The position numbers and the translations under genes are program-made. A DNA stretch of 64,000 nt from Glycomyces paridis (GTDB lineage Bacteria > Actinomycetota > Actinomycetes > Mycobacteriales > Micromonosporaceae), in NCBI RefSeq assembly GCF_004912155.1, contig NZ_STGX01000005.1, forward strand, positions 90,009 to 154,008, in the 5' to 3' direction. Under the pieces are notes generated by a model. It was not told where the DNA came from, did no database searches, and saw only the letters and a list, made by a program, of their open reading frames with translations. This document shows, piece by piece, positions 51,849 through 60,322 of this stretch. Position 1 is the stretch's first letter; each line of letters opens with the position of its first letter.

Positions 51849-52316
51849 GTGTCGCTGCTGGGCATGCTCGGCTACGACTGGCCGGAGTCCGACGAGGAGA
51901 AGCTGTTCAACCTCGCCGGCGAGTGGACCGGCATGGCCGACCAGATATCGGGGCGGATCGAGTCGCTCAACGCGGCGGCTCGGACGCTGCTGGACAACAA
52001 CACCGGCGCCGAGATCGACGCGTTCGGCAGCGAGTGGGACGACGAGGAGTCCGCGCCGCGCAACATCGCCGACGCCGCCGACCCGGCCAACATCATCAAC
52101 ATCGGGCTGACGATCGTCGCCGGGGTCGTCCTGGCGTTGAAAGTCCAGGTGATCGTGCAGCTGGTGATCCTGGCCTTCCAGATCGCCCAGGCGATCGCGA
52201 CCGCCGCGGTAACCTTCGGCGCCTCGCTCGCGCAGATCCCGATCTTCAAGACCATCACCGGCCTCATCGTCGACCAGCTCATCGGCATGGCGATCGAGAT
52301 GGTGCTCAATGGGTAG
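51849..52316 (+). CDS. Helical WXG-type trafficking protein of the toxin operon
   Basis: From GTG 51849 the protein has 155 residues; the conserved N-terminus probably begins nine codons earlier at an ATC (51822; then GLQLPSEL), with GAGGAG ten bases before it. It has a helical region (DEEKLFNLAGEWTGMADQI) and a long hydrophobic C-terminal half (IINIGLTIVAGVVLALKV, VIVQLVILAFQIAQAIATA). Related N-terminal domains usually sit fused to a C-terminal toxin; here a stop follows, and the toxin begins in another frame eight bases before that stop. It is probably the secretion/translocation half of a split effector. Confidence 0.65.
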   Translation: MSLLGMLGYDWPESDEEKLFNLAGEWTGMADQISGRIESLNAAARTLLDNNTGAEIDAFGSEWDDEESAPRNIADAADPANIINIGLTIVAGVVLALKVQVIVQLVILAFQIAQAIATAAVTFGASLAQIPIFKTITGLIVDQLIGMAIEMVLNG

Positions 52317-52887
52317 AGTCCGCAAGAACCCGCCGCGCAAGGCCAAAGCCGCAGGCAGCAAGGCGATCTCCAGAATCCTCGGTAACAACAAGGTGTTCCG
52401 CACCGGCAAGGGCGGCGGCCGCGGAGGCAGGCCGGGCGGGAACCCGCCGGGCCCCTCGGGGCCGCGACGCAAGACCGACGACGAGCTGCGCGAGGACGCC
52501 AAGGCGATCCACGAGACGTTCCGCAAGGGCAAGACCCAGGAAGCGGCCGACAAGTCCTACAACCGCAAGACCGTGGCGACCGCGCAGGACGCCGACGGGA
52601 ACCTCTACTACTCCGTCTCCTCCCGCGGCACCTCGCCAGAATCGCGCGCCCTCGCCGAAAGGCTCGGCTACAAGCGCGTCGACGGTCCCGGCTTCGTGAA
52701 GACCGACCCGAAGCAGACGCACGCCGAGCACATTCTCGCGAACGCGACCGAGCAGGGGCATTTGAAACCGCCCATTCGCATGTCGCCCTCCCGCAAGCCC
52801 TGCGACAGCTACAACAACCCTTCCAACCAGGGCTGCGGCGATCGCGCCGCGAATAACCCGCAAACCGACCTGGTAGGCTGGCCGTGA
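52309..52887 (+). CDS. Deaminase-like nucleic-acid toxin (polymorphic toxin C-terminal domain)
   Basis: The 192-residue protein has a basic, glycine/proline-rich N-terminus (1-55), a helical linker and a C-terminal domain with deaminase motifs: H138-A-E140 (THAEHIL) and K-P-C165 followed by C176 (NQGCGDR), the zinc ligands and proton-shuttle Glu of the cytidine-deaminase superfamily. Strands before it are DADGNLYYSVSS and YKRVDGPGF. Toxins of this type deaminate DNA or RNA bases of rivals. It overlaps the trafficking gene by eight bases and is followed by the immunity gene. Confidence 0.7.
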   Translation: MGRVRKNPPRKAKAAGSKAISRILGNNKVFRTGKGGGRGGRPGGNPPGPSGPRRKTDDELREDAKAIHETFRKGKTQEAADKSYNRKTVATAQDADGNLYYSVSSRGTSPESRALAERLGYKRVDGPGFVKTDPKQTHAEHILANATEQGHLKPPIRMSPSRKPCDSYNNPSNQGCGDRAANNPQTDLVGWP

Positions 52888-52908
52888 CCGTGAAGAGGAG
52901 GACGGGCA

Positions 52909-53403
52909 TTGTACCTTTGGGACTATGAAATGGCTCCGCTGAAAGACGATATCGACGGGTACAGTGCAATGCCGCGATTGAAGATCGCGGTCCGGGCGCT
53001 GGCGTGGACGATGCGGACCATGACCCCGCCGGTCGCCGACCAGTCGGTCGTCGAATTCGTCGCCGACGCCCTCGCCTACCTCGAACAGCAAGTCCAGCAG
53101 GGCAACGCGAACCCGGACTTCCCCTCCGACCTCGACGCCCGCCACGACGCGCTCCTGGACGAGGAGATCGCCGAAGCCGGCGTCGACCCGATCCTCAACG
53201 CGGTCACCGGTTGCTTCGCCTACGGCGAGAGCGAACTGCGCACCCAAGCGGTCTACGACACGCTCTCCTCCTGCTACGAAGCGCAGTTCCAGCGCATCGC
53301 CCCCGACATGGCCGGACTCGAATTCGAACGCGACAGCGCCCGCTGCCTCGAAGTCATCGACTTCCAGAAGACCCTCATCGACCACGGCGGCGACACCGAG
53401 TAA
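52909..53403 (+). CDS. Probable immunity protein of the deaminase toxin
   Basis: The 164-residue, acidic, helical protein opens at TTG 52909, seven bases after GGAGG, and lies 21 bases beyond the toxin gene. It has no recognised motif: helices around PRLKIAVRALAWTMRTM, VVEFVADALAYLEQQVQQ and VIDFQKTLIDHG, with an overall negative charge opposite to the basic toxin. Position and properties fit a cytoplasmic immunity protein; this is inference from context, and the family is unknown to me. Confidence 0.6.
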   Translation: MYLWDYEMAPLKDDIDGYSAMPRLKIAVRALAWTMRTMTPPVADQSVVEFVADALAYLEQQVQQGNANPDFPSDLDARHDALLDEEIAEAGVDPILNAVTGCFAYGESELRTQAVYDTLSSCYEAQFQRIAPDMAGLEFERDSARCLEVIDFQKTLIDHGGDTE

Positions 53404-53447
53404 ACGCGCGGCGGGGTGCGCGGGGCGCTCGGCGCTAGACTGCCGCG

Positions 53448-54491
53448 ATGAGCCCCTCCCCCGCAGGCGTCGGCGACGCAGTACCGGACGGCCCCTTGAC
53501 GATCGCGCAGCTCGCGGCGCTGGCGGGCGTCTCCACCGCGACGGTCTCGAAGGTCGTCAACGGCCGCTCCGACGTGGCCGCGGCGACCCGCGAGCTGATC
53601 GAGGAGCTCATCAGGAGCCGCGGCTACCGCAGGCAGCGGCGGCCCGCGAAGTCCGCGGCGCTCATCGACGTGCTCTTCCACGAGCTGCGGGGCCTGTACG
53701 CGATCGAGATCCTCAACGGCGTCCAGGAGGTGGCCCGCGAGCACCGGCTCGGCGTCGTGGTCTCGGAACTGGGAGGGCGCCACGTCCCCGGCCGCGACTG
53801 GGTCGAGGAGGTCCTGGCGCGCCGCCCCGTCGGCGTCGTGTCCGTCTACTCGGGACTGGAACCGGACCAGACCGAACGGCTCTACAGCCGGGACATACCG
53901 CTGGTGCAGCTCGACCCGACCGGCGACCCCGACCACGGCGCGCCGTCGGTCGGGTCCGGGAACTGGAACGGCGGCCTCAGCGCGACCCGCCACCTCATCG
54001 GGCTCGGGCACCGGCGCATCGGCGTGGTCGCCGGGCCCGGCGACATGGAGGCCGCGCGGGCCAGGCTCGACGGCCACCGCGCCGCCCTCGACCTCGCGGG
54101 CATCCGTCCCGATCCGGCCCTGGAGCGCCACGGGGACTTCAATATCGCGACCGGACGCGACCTCGCGCTGGAGCTGCTGCGGCTCGACGACCCGCCGACG
54201 GCGGTCATCGCCGGGAACGACGGGACGGCCCTGGGGGTCTACCACGCGGCGGCGGCCCTGGGAGTGCGCGTGCCCGCGGACCTGAGCGTGGTCGGCTTCG
54301 ACGACCTGCCGAAGGCGAAGTGGATGATCCCGCCGCTGACCACGGTCCGCCAGCCGCTCAAGGACATGGGGGCCGCCGCGGCCCGCATGGTCGTGGGCCT
54401 GGCCGCGGGCGAGGCGCTCCCGCAGCAGCGGGTGGAGCTCGCCACCGAGCTGGTGGTCCGCGGGAGCACCGCGCCGCCGCGGGAGCGCTGA
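53448..54491 (+). CDS. LacI-family transcriptional regulator
   Basis: This 347-residue regulator has the LacI helix-turn-helix (LTIAQLAALAGVSTATVSKVVNG) and a periplasmic-binding-like effector domain (LGHRRIGVVAGPGDM, DLSVVGFDDLPKAKWMIPPLTTVRQP). The C-terminus is of the sugar-responsive type seen in arabinogalactan and xylan regulons. A TAGACT -10-like hexamer ends six bases before the ATG, so the message is probably leaderless. The downstream GntR, galactosidase and importer genes are its likely targets. Confidence 0.92.
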   Translation: MSPSPAGVGDAVPDGPLTIAQLAALAGVSTATVSKVVNGRSDVAAATRELIEELIRSRGYRRQRRPAKSAALIDVLFHELRGLYAIEILNGVQEVAREHRLGVVVSELGGRHVPGRDWVEEVLARRPVGVVSVYSGLEPDQTERLYSRDIPLVQLDPTGDPDHGAPSVGSGNWNGGLSATRHLIGLGHRRIGVVAGPGDMEAARARLDGHRAALDLAGIRPDPALERHGDFNIATGRDLALELLRLDDPPTAVIAGNDGTALGVYHAAAALGVRVPADLSVVGFDDLPKAKWMIPPLTTVRQPLKDMGAAAARMVVGLAAGEALPQQRVELATELVVRGSTAPPRER

Positions 54492-54561
54492 CACCACGGG
54501 GCGCCCAGTAGGAGCGGGGACGCGCACCCACGGCCCCTCGAGCCTCAGACATACTTGCCCC

Positions 54562-55281
54562 ATGTCCCGCACCGACGACGTCGTCAACCGCGTCAAGCAC
54601 ATGATCCTCACCGGCGAACTGCACCCCGGGGAGCGGCTGCCGGTCGAGAAGGAGTTGGCCGAGACGCTCGGCATCTCGCGCGGCTCGCTCCGCGAGGGCG
54701 TCAGGGCCCTGTCGATCCTCGGCGTGCTCGACACCCGGCAGGGGGACGGCACCTACGTCACCAACCTCGACGCCTCGCGCCTGCTGGCGCCCATGGGCTT
54801 CATGGTCGAGCTCCAGGGCGAGGGGCAGGCTCGGCACGTCCACGCGATCAGGCGCCTGCTGGAGGCCGAGGCGGTCCGACTCGCCGCGTACAGCATCCCC
54901 GACGAGGCGCTCGCCGAGGCCGAGTCACTGCTGGACGAGGCCGCGCGGCTGCTCGACATCGCGCCGGAGGAGCACGAGCGGATCATCGAGATCGACATCG
55001 CCTTCCACCGGATCATCGCCTCCCACACGGGGAACCCGGTGCTGGCCGGGATGATCGAGGCCCTCGCCGGGCGGACCGTCCGCGAGCGGCTGTGGCGGAG
55101 TCTGCGCGAGGCCGGGGCGGACCGGCGCACCCATGAAGAGCACCTGGCGATCTGGCGGGCACTGCGCGACCACGACCCGGAGGCCGCCCGGATCCGCATG
55201 GCGAACCACCTGCTCGGCGTGGAGGAGTCGCTGTCGGACTTCGGCGGCGACACGCGGCACGCAGCCGATCCGGCGGACTGA
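54562..55281 (+). CDS. GntR/FadR-family transcriptional regulator
   Basis: The 239-residue regulator has a winged-helix domain (DDVVNRVKHMILTGELHPGERLPVEKELAETLGISRGSLREGVRAL) and an all-helical FCD effector domain. Likely metal ligands are Asp/His in EIDIAFHRIIASH and His in the final helices (THEEHLAIW, MANHLLGVEE). FCD-type regulators respond to small carboxylates or sugar acids. CATACT ends six bases before the ATG, again suggesting a leaderless message. It lies between the LacI gene and the galactosidase and may control it. Confidence 0.9.
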   Translation: MSRTDDVVNRVKHMILTGELHPGERLPVEKELAETLGISRGSLREGVRALSILGVLDTRQGDGTYVTNLDASRLLAPMGFMVELQGEGQARHVHAIRRLLEAEAVRLAAYSIPDEALAEAESLLDEAARLLDIAPEEHERIIEIDIAFHRIIASHTGNPVLAGMIEALAGRTVRERLWRSLREAGADRRTHEEHLAIWRALRDHDPEAARIRMANHLLGVEESLSDFGGDTRHAADPAD

Positions 55282-55410
55282 CCGACCGCCTCGACCCTCG
55301 ATTCATTCGATCTTTTCGGAATCTGGTTGGAATCTTTTACGCAATTTACGACGCTTGAACGGCTGATTTCGGGTATTTCACGCTTGACGAGGCCGTGACT
55401 TGTGGGCGAT

Positions 55411-55443
55411 GATCGGAAACATCGGATTTTTAGGGCTCCGATC
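55411..55443. promoter_or_regulatory. Inverted repeat in the AT-rich region upstream of GH36
   Basis: GATCGGA (55411-55417) and TCCGATC (55437-55443) flank an AT-rich 19-base core. The region from 55282 to 55489 is noticeably AT-rich, with repeated ACGCTTGA and GAATCT elements and no gene. It may bind the LacI or GntR regulator encoded upstream. Confidence 0.4.
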
Positions 55444-55489
55444 ACTTGCGGCCGGTGAGGGTCCGCAATGCGTTCGAGAGGAAGCACCG

Positions 55490-57526
55490 ATGACCAAGAC
55501 CGACGACGAGTTCGAGTGGACCCGACCCGGTCTCCACCTGCGGTTCGCGCACGGCGACGGGCCGGTGCGGCTCGTCCGCCTCGCGACGGGGCCGGACGCG
55601 CGGTCCGCGGCGGCGCCCTGCCCGATCGTGGAGCTGCACGCCGGGGGCCGGAACCGCGAGAACAACACCCAGATCTACGTCAGGTCGGCCGTCGGGGTGC
55701 GGCTGCGATATGCGGGCCACGAGTCCGTCGGCGACGACCTGCGTATCCGCCAGGTCGAGGAGGCGACGGGCATCGAGGTCGTCTCGGTGTTCCGCGCGGC
55801 GGGCCCGGGGCTCCAGATCACCCAGACCGTGCGCAACGGCGGCACCCGCGACCTCGTGCTCACGATGGTCGCCTCCGCGGTCTTCTCGGTCGCGGGGACC
55901 GGGTACGACGTGCTGTGGGGCCGCGCCGAGTGGCTCGGCGAGGGCCGCTGGGAGCAGCGGCCGCTCGCGGAGGTGCTGCCGGACTTGAGCTTCGGCCGGT
56001 ACGGGTTCGTCGGGCGCGGGCACTTCCCGGTGACGAGCCACGGCTCCTGGTCCAGCGGCGAGGTCCTGCCCACGGGGGTGCTCGCGTCGGAGGCGGGCCC
56101 GTCGGTGGCGTGGCAGATCGAGACGAGTGCCGGCTGGCACTGGGAGCTGTCGCGCGACGCGGGCACGGTGACCGTCGGCGTCCTCGGCCCGACCGACCTG
56201 GAGCACCAGTTCGCCGAGCGCCTGGCCCCGGGGCGGGAGTTCACGAGCGTGCCCGCGGGGGTGGTCGTCGCCGACGGCGGCCGGGACGCGGCGTTCGCGG
56301 CGCTCACCGAGTACCGGCGGGCGATCCGGGTGCCGCGGGCCGCGCACGAGCGGCACCCGGTCGTCTACAACGACTACATGAACACGCTCATGGGCGACCC
56401 GTCGACCGAGAAGCTGCTGCCGCTCGTCGCGGCCGCTGCCGCAGCGGGCGCCGAGTACCTCTGCATCGACGCCGGGTGGTTCGCGGACCCGAAGGGCTGG
56501 TGGTTCAACGCGGGCGAGTGGCGCGAGGACCCCGACCGGTTCACCGGCGGGCTGCGGTCGGTCACGGAAGCGATCCGCGAGGCCGGGATGGTCCCGGGAC
56601 TGTGGCTCGAACCCGAAGGCGTGGGCGTGGAGTCGCCGGTGGCCGCGAAGCTCCCGGACGAGGCGTTCTTCTGCCGGTTCGGCGAGCGCGTCGTGGAGGG
56701 CAATCACTTCCAGCTCGACCTGCGGCACCCGGCGGCCCGCGCGCACCTGGACGAGACCGTGGACCGGCTCGTCGGGGAGTTCGGCGTCGGGTTCTTCAAA
56801 CTCGACTACAACGTGAACATCGGCGCGGGGACCGACGTCGACGCCGAGGCTCCCGGGGCCGGGCTCTTGGGGCACACTCGCGCGCTGCGGAACTGGCTGC
56901 TGGCGGTGCAGGAGCGCCACCCGGACCTGCTCTTGGAGAGCTGCTCGTCGGGCGGCATGCGCATGGACTACCACCTGCTGTCGGCGGTGCACCTCCAGTC
57001 CACGAGCGACCAGCAGGACTACCGAAGGTACCCGGTCGTGGCGGCCGCCGCGCCCGCGAGCGTCCTGCCGGAGCAGGCCGGCAACTGGGCGTACCCGGAC
57101 GCGTCGATGACGCTGGAGGAGACCGCGTTCGCGATGGCCTCGGGCGTCATGGGCCGCATGTACCTCTCGGGGTTCCTGCACGACCTCGGCGAGGAGCAGT
57201 CGGCGCTGGTGCGCGAAGCCGTTGTACTGCACCGAGAGCGACGCGGCGACATCGCCTCCTCGGTCCCGGTCTGGCCGCTCGGGCTGCCCGGGTGGGACGA
57301 CGACGTGGTCGCACTGCTGCTCGACGCCGGGCCGGGCGGCCTGCTCGCGGTGTGGTCGCGCGGCGACGCCGCCGAACTCGCGCTCCCCGGCCTGGCGGGC
57401 CGCGAGGTCCGGCAGGTGTACCCGGCCGGTCTGCCCACGTGGACCGTCCGCGACCGGGACGGCGTCCCGGTGATCGACGTCCCGCCGGGCCTGCGCGCCC
57501 GGATCTTCCAGATCGGACGGGACTGA
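55490..57526 (+). CDS. Alpha-galactosidase, glycoside hydrolase family 36
   Basis: This 678-residue enzyme has the GH36 layout: N-terminal beta domain, TIM barrel (about 290-600) and small C-terminal domain. The nucleophile is D439 in FFKLDYN and the acid/base D507 in QSTSDQQDYRR; the CIDAGWF, LWLEPEGVG and LLESCSSGG motifs are also present. It has no signal peptide, so it would hydrolyse imported alpha-galactosides such as raffinose-family sugars. ATG 55490 follows GAGAGGAAG. A convergent terminator follows. Other GH36 activities cannot be excluded. Confidence 0.93.
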   Translation: MTKTDDEFEWTRPGLHLRFAHGDGPVRLVRLATGPDARSAAAPCPIVELHAGGRNRENNTQIYVRSAVGVRLRYAGHESVGDDLRIRQVEEATGIEVVSVFRAAGPGLQITQTVRNGGTRDLVLTMVASAVFSVAGTGYDVLWGRAEWLGEGRWEQRPLAEVLPDLSFGRYGFVGRGHFPVTSHGSWSSGEVLPTGVLASEAGPSVAWQIETSAGWHWELSRDAGTVTVGVLGPTDLEHQFAERLAPGREFTSVPAGVVVADGGRDAAFAALTEYRRAIRVPRAAHERHPVVYNDYMNTLMGDPSTEKLLPLVAAAAAAGAEYLCIDAGWFADPKGWWFNAGEWREDPDRFTGGLRSVTEAIREAGMVPGLWLEPEGVGVESPVAAKLPDEAFFCRFGERVVEGNHFQLDLRHPAARAHLDETVDRLVGEFGVGFFKLDYNVNIGAGTDVDAEAPGAGLLGHTRALRNWLLAVQERHPDLLLESCSSGGMRMDYHLLSAVHLQSTSDQQDYRRYPVVAAAAPASVLPEQAGNWAYPDASMTLEETAFAMASGVMGRMYLSGFLHDLGEEQSALVREAVVLHRERRGDIASSVPVWPLGLPGWDDDVVALLLDAGPGGLLAVWSRGDAAELALPGLAGREVRQVYPAGLPTWTVRDRDGVPVIDVPPGLRARIFQIGRD

Positions 57527-57567
57527 GCCGGGCCCGGTTCGCAGCTCGTCAGTGATGTGGGTGGGGT

Positions 57568-57609
57568 GGCGGGCCGCCGCCTCGTGTCTTGGCCCTGCGG
57601 CGGCCCGCC
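57568..57609. terminator. Bidirectional terminator after GH36
   Basis: Perfect 13-base arms (57568-57580 and 57597-57609) with a 16-base loop lie between the GH36 stop (57526) and the end of the minus-strand binding-protein gene (57616). Confidence 0.75.
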
Positions 57610-57615
57610 GCGGTC

Positions 57616-59274
57616 CTACCGCTGGGCGTCCCACGCCTCCTGGTAGATCTCGACGTACCGCTCGGCGCCGAGGTCGGTGAGGTTCTGCTGGAACTCGGCC
57701 CAGTCGTCGTCGCTGGAGATGTCGCGCACGCCGGTGACGAACTCGGCGCCGGCCTGGACGACGAAGTTCTCGATGTTGGTCTGGACGGTCGCGAGCTCCG
57801 TGGCGGTCTCGCCGGTGACCGCGACCTCCCAGTAAGGGAACAGCTCGTCGGACTCGTGGCCCTCGTAGAGCTTCGTGGCCTCGAAGAGGCGGCGCTCGTA
57901 GCCCCCGGGCGTGTAGATGTCGGTCGCGGTGACCTGTCCGTTGCGGAACTCCGCGTCGCTGAAGAACTGCGCGATCGGGCCCCAGGAGTTCTTGAACGCC
58001 TCGCCGCTGGGCGCCGGGACGACCTCGAAGTTCGGTTCGAGCGTCTCGTCGAGCGCCACGTCGCCCTCCTCGGGGCGCACCCAGTTGGTGCCCTCGACGC
58101 CGAACTCGGCTTGGAGGTGGCCGTCGTAGGAGACCATGAAGTCGAGGATCTGCATCAGCTTCTTCTGCTTGGCCTCGCTGGAGCGGTTCGTGATCACGAA
58201 GGTGGCGCCGGGTGCGGCGCCGGCGCCGCCGGCGCTCCAGAACGCGTCGCCGCCGGCCGGGCCGGTCAGCGGGGCGACCGCGTCGTACTGCGTGTAGCGC
58301 CCGTCCTCCAGCTCGCTGTTGACGAACCACGGGTGCATCACGGCGACCGATCCGAGGATCACGCCGTCCGCGCTGTTGCCCTTCGCCGTGAGCGCTTCGC
58401 CGTTCTGCGTGAAGGCGCCCTCGTCGATCAGCCCGTCCTCGTACAGGGAGGACACGTATTCGATCGCGTCGCGCCATTCGGGCCGCGTCGCCTGGAGGGT
58501 CACCTTCCCGTCGACGGCGCCGAGCGTCGCCGGGGTCGTGCCCTCGGCGTTCGCGTACATCTCCGGCGTGTAGACGAACGGGTTCATCAGATAGGCGAGG
58601 AGCGAGGCGCCGCCCGCCGCGGACAGGGGGATCTCGTCGGCTGCGCCGTTCCCGTTGGGGTCCTGGGTCTTGAACGCCTCCAGGACGGTCCGCAGCTCCT
58701 CCGGCGTGGTGGGCTTCTCCAGGCCGAGTGTGTCCAGCCAGTCGGAGTTCATCCACAGCTTGGAGGGGTACGAGCAGTGGTAGCAGTCGTTCCACGCGGG
58801 TATCCCCCAGATGTTCCCGTCCGGGGAGGTCGCCAGCTCCTCGAAGCCGGGTTCGCTCTCGAACGCCGCGGTGAGGTTGGGCGTGTCCTCGCCGATGAGG
58901 TCGTCGAGGGGCATGATCACGCCTTGCCCGCCGAGTTTCACCAGCTCTTCGCTGCTGAACTGGTCGACCCACGGGATGAGCATGTACGCGTCGGGGTAGT
59001 CGCCGCTGGCGAGGGAGATCTGCCGCTTCTCGGCGGCCGCGGTCCCGTCCCAGGTGGTGGTCTCGAACTGGAGCTCGACGTCGAACTTCTCTTCGAGCAC
59101 CTTCGTGAACGCGTTCTCCTCCAGGTCCTGGCCCTCCCCTGCGTTCTGGGGGGCGAAGATGGTGATCACGTCGTCCGGAGTGGTCTCCGGTTCCGAGGAG
59201 CACGCGGCGAAGGCGCCGACGGACACGGCGAGTGCCGCTCCGGCCGCTGCCGCTCGGACGAATCTGCTGGTCAT
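57616..59274 (-). CDS. ABC sugar-binding lipoprotein (LplA/YtcQ type)
   Basis: The 552-residue lipoprotein (lipobox AFAAC) is longer than usual family-1 binding proteins and fits the LplA/YtcQ group: LPQNAGEGQDLE-type start, DYPDAYMLIPWVDQF, GIPAWNDCYHCSYPSKLWMNSDWL, a dockerin-like stretch DPNGNGAADEIP, and QILDFMVSYDGHLQAEFGVEG. It should capture oligosaccharides outside the cell for the two permeases downstream on the same strand. The ligand is unknown, perhaps a galactose- or rhamnogalacturonan-type sugar given the neighbours. Confidence 0.88.
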   Translation of the reverse strand: MTSRFVRAAAAGAALAVSVGAFAACSSEPETTPDDVITIFAPQNAGEGQDLEENAFTKVLEEKFDVELQFETTTWDGTAAAEKRQISLASGDYPDAYMLIPWVDQFSSEELVKLGGQGVIMPLDDLIGEDTPNLTAAFESEPGFEELATSPDGNIWGIPAWNDCYHCSYPSKLWMNSDWLDTLGLEKPTTPEELRTVLEAFKTQDPNGNGAADEIPLSAAGGASLLAYLMNPFVYTPEMYANAEGTTPATLGAVDGKVTLQATRPEWRDAIEYVSSLYEDGLIDEGAFTQNGEALTAKGNSADGVILGSVAVMHPWFVNSELEDGRYTQYDAVAPLTGPAGGDAFWSAGGAGAAPGATFVITNRSSEAKQKKLMQILDFMVSYDGHLQAEFGVEGTNWVRPEEGDVALDETLEPNFEVVPAPSGEAFKNSWGPIAQFFSDAEFRNGQVTATDIYTPGGYERRLFEATKLYEGHESDELFPYWEVAVTGETATELATVQTNIENFVVQAGAEFVTGVRDISSDDDWAEFQQNLTDLGAERYVEIYQEAWDAQR

Positions 59275-59360
59275 CGTTGACTGCCTTTCGAAATGAGGAG
59301 TTGTTCGGGTGGAGGGGCGGCGCGGGTCGGCCGGTCACGGGGACGCTTGCGGGACGTCGA

Positions 59361-60308
59361 TCAGCCCTTGACGGAGCCGAGCATCACGCCCTTCGTGAAG
59401 TGCCGGGCCACGAACGGGTACACGAGCAGGACCGGCACGGTGGAGACCACGATGAGCGAGAACTTCATCAGGTCGGCCATCTGCTGGGCCGCGAGCTGAT
59501 CGGCGAGGTTCGACCCCCCGCTGTTGTTGACGATCAAGAGGTCGCGCAGGACCAGTTGGAGCGGGTAGAGCTCCTCGCTGCGCAGGTAGATGAGGGCGCT
59601 GAAGTAGGAGTTCCACTGCCCGATGCCGTACATGAGCGCGATGACCGCGAGCAGCGGCTTCGACAGCGGCAGCACGACCGACCACAGGAACCGCAGCTCC
59701 GAGGCGCCGTCGAGCTGGGCCGCCTCGTACAGCTCCCCGGGGATCGAGGACCGGAAGAACGTCATCGCGATGAGGACCTGCCAGGCCGCGATCGCGGTGG
59801 GGAGGATGATCGCCCACCTCGTGTCGAGCAGGCCGAGGGCGCGCACGACCATGTAGGTGGGGATGAGTCCGCCGCTGAACAGCATGGTGAACAGGACGCC
59901 GGCGATGAGGACCTTGCGGCCGACGAGGTCGGCACGCGAGAGTGGGTAGGCGATCATCACGGTGAGGGCGACGCTGACGATGGTGCCGACCACGGCGTAG
60001 AACACCGAGTTGGCGAAGCCGGTGAGGACGGACTCGTTGCCCAGTACCGCTTCGTACCCGACGAGCGAGAAGTCGACCGGCCACAGGAACACGCGCCCGC
60101 CCGCCACCGCCGCCGGGCTGGAGAAGGAGCTCGCCACGATGTTGGCGAGCGGGACGAGCACGACGAGCAGGAACGTCGTCAGGAGGACGTAGACCCCGAC
60201 CATGAAGACGCGGTCGACGCGGGTGTCCTGGACCTGGGTGCCGCGGCGGCGCTTGGGCCTCGGGGTCTCCGCCTCCGGCTCGGCGCGGCGCGCGGTCGTG
60301 AAGGTCAT
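59361..60308 (-). CDS. ABC sugar permease (LplC/YtcP type)
   Basis: This 315-residue protein has a basic cytoplasmic N-terminus (PRPKRRRGTQVQDTRVDR), six helices and the EAA motif LYEAAQLDGASELRFLWSVVLPLS. It fits the second permease of Lpl/Ytc-type carbohydrate importers. The ATG at 60308 has AGGGAGCGCC upstream. It lies 14 bases downstream of the first permease gene and 86 bases upstream of the binding-protein gene. No ATPase is encoded here, so a shared ATPase is needed. Confidence 0.9.
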   Translation of the reverse strand: MTFTTARRAEPEAETPRPKRRRGTQVQDTRVDRVFMVGVYVLLTTFLLVVLVPLANIVASSFSSPAAVAGGRVFLWPVDFSLVGYEAVLGNESVLTGFANSVFYAVVGTIVSVALTVMIAYPLSRADLVGRKVLIAGVLFTMLFSGGLIPTYMVVRALGLLDTRWAIILPTAIAAWQVLIAMTFFRSSIPGELYEAAQLDGASELRFLWSVVLPLSKPLLAVIALMYGIGQWNSYFSALIYLRSEELYPLQLVLRDLLIVNNSGGSNLADQLAAQQMADLMKFSLIVVSTVPVLLVYPFVARHFTKGVMLGSVKG

Positions 60309-60322
60309 GGCAGGCGCTCCCT

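Noticed and set aside
51812-52699. A plus-strand frame starting at ATG 51812 after GAGGAG
   Set aside because: The ATG is close to the site, but the translation is Arg/Ala-rich shadow sequence over the trafficking and toxin genes.
55442-59338. A 1298-codon minus-strand open frame across the GH36 gene and binding-protein gene
   Set aside because: It is an antisense shadow of two well-recognised genes, with Arg/Pro/Gly-rich low-complexity translation and no family match.
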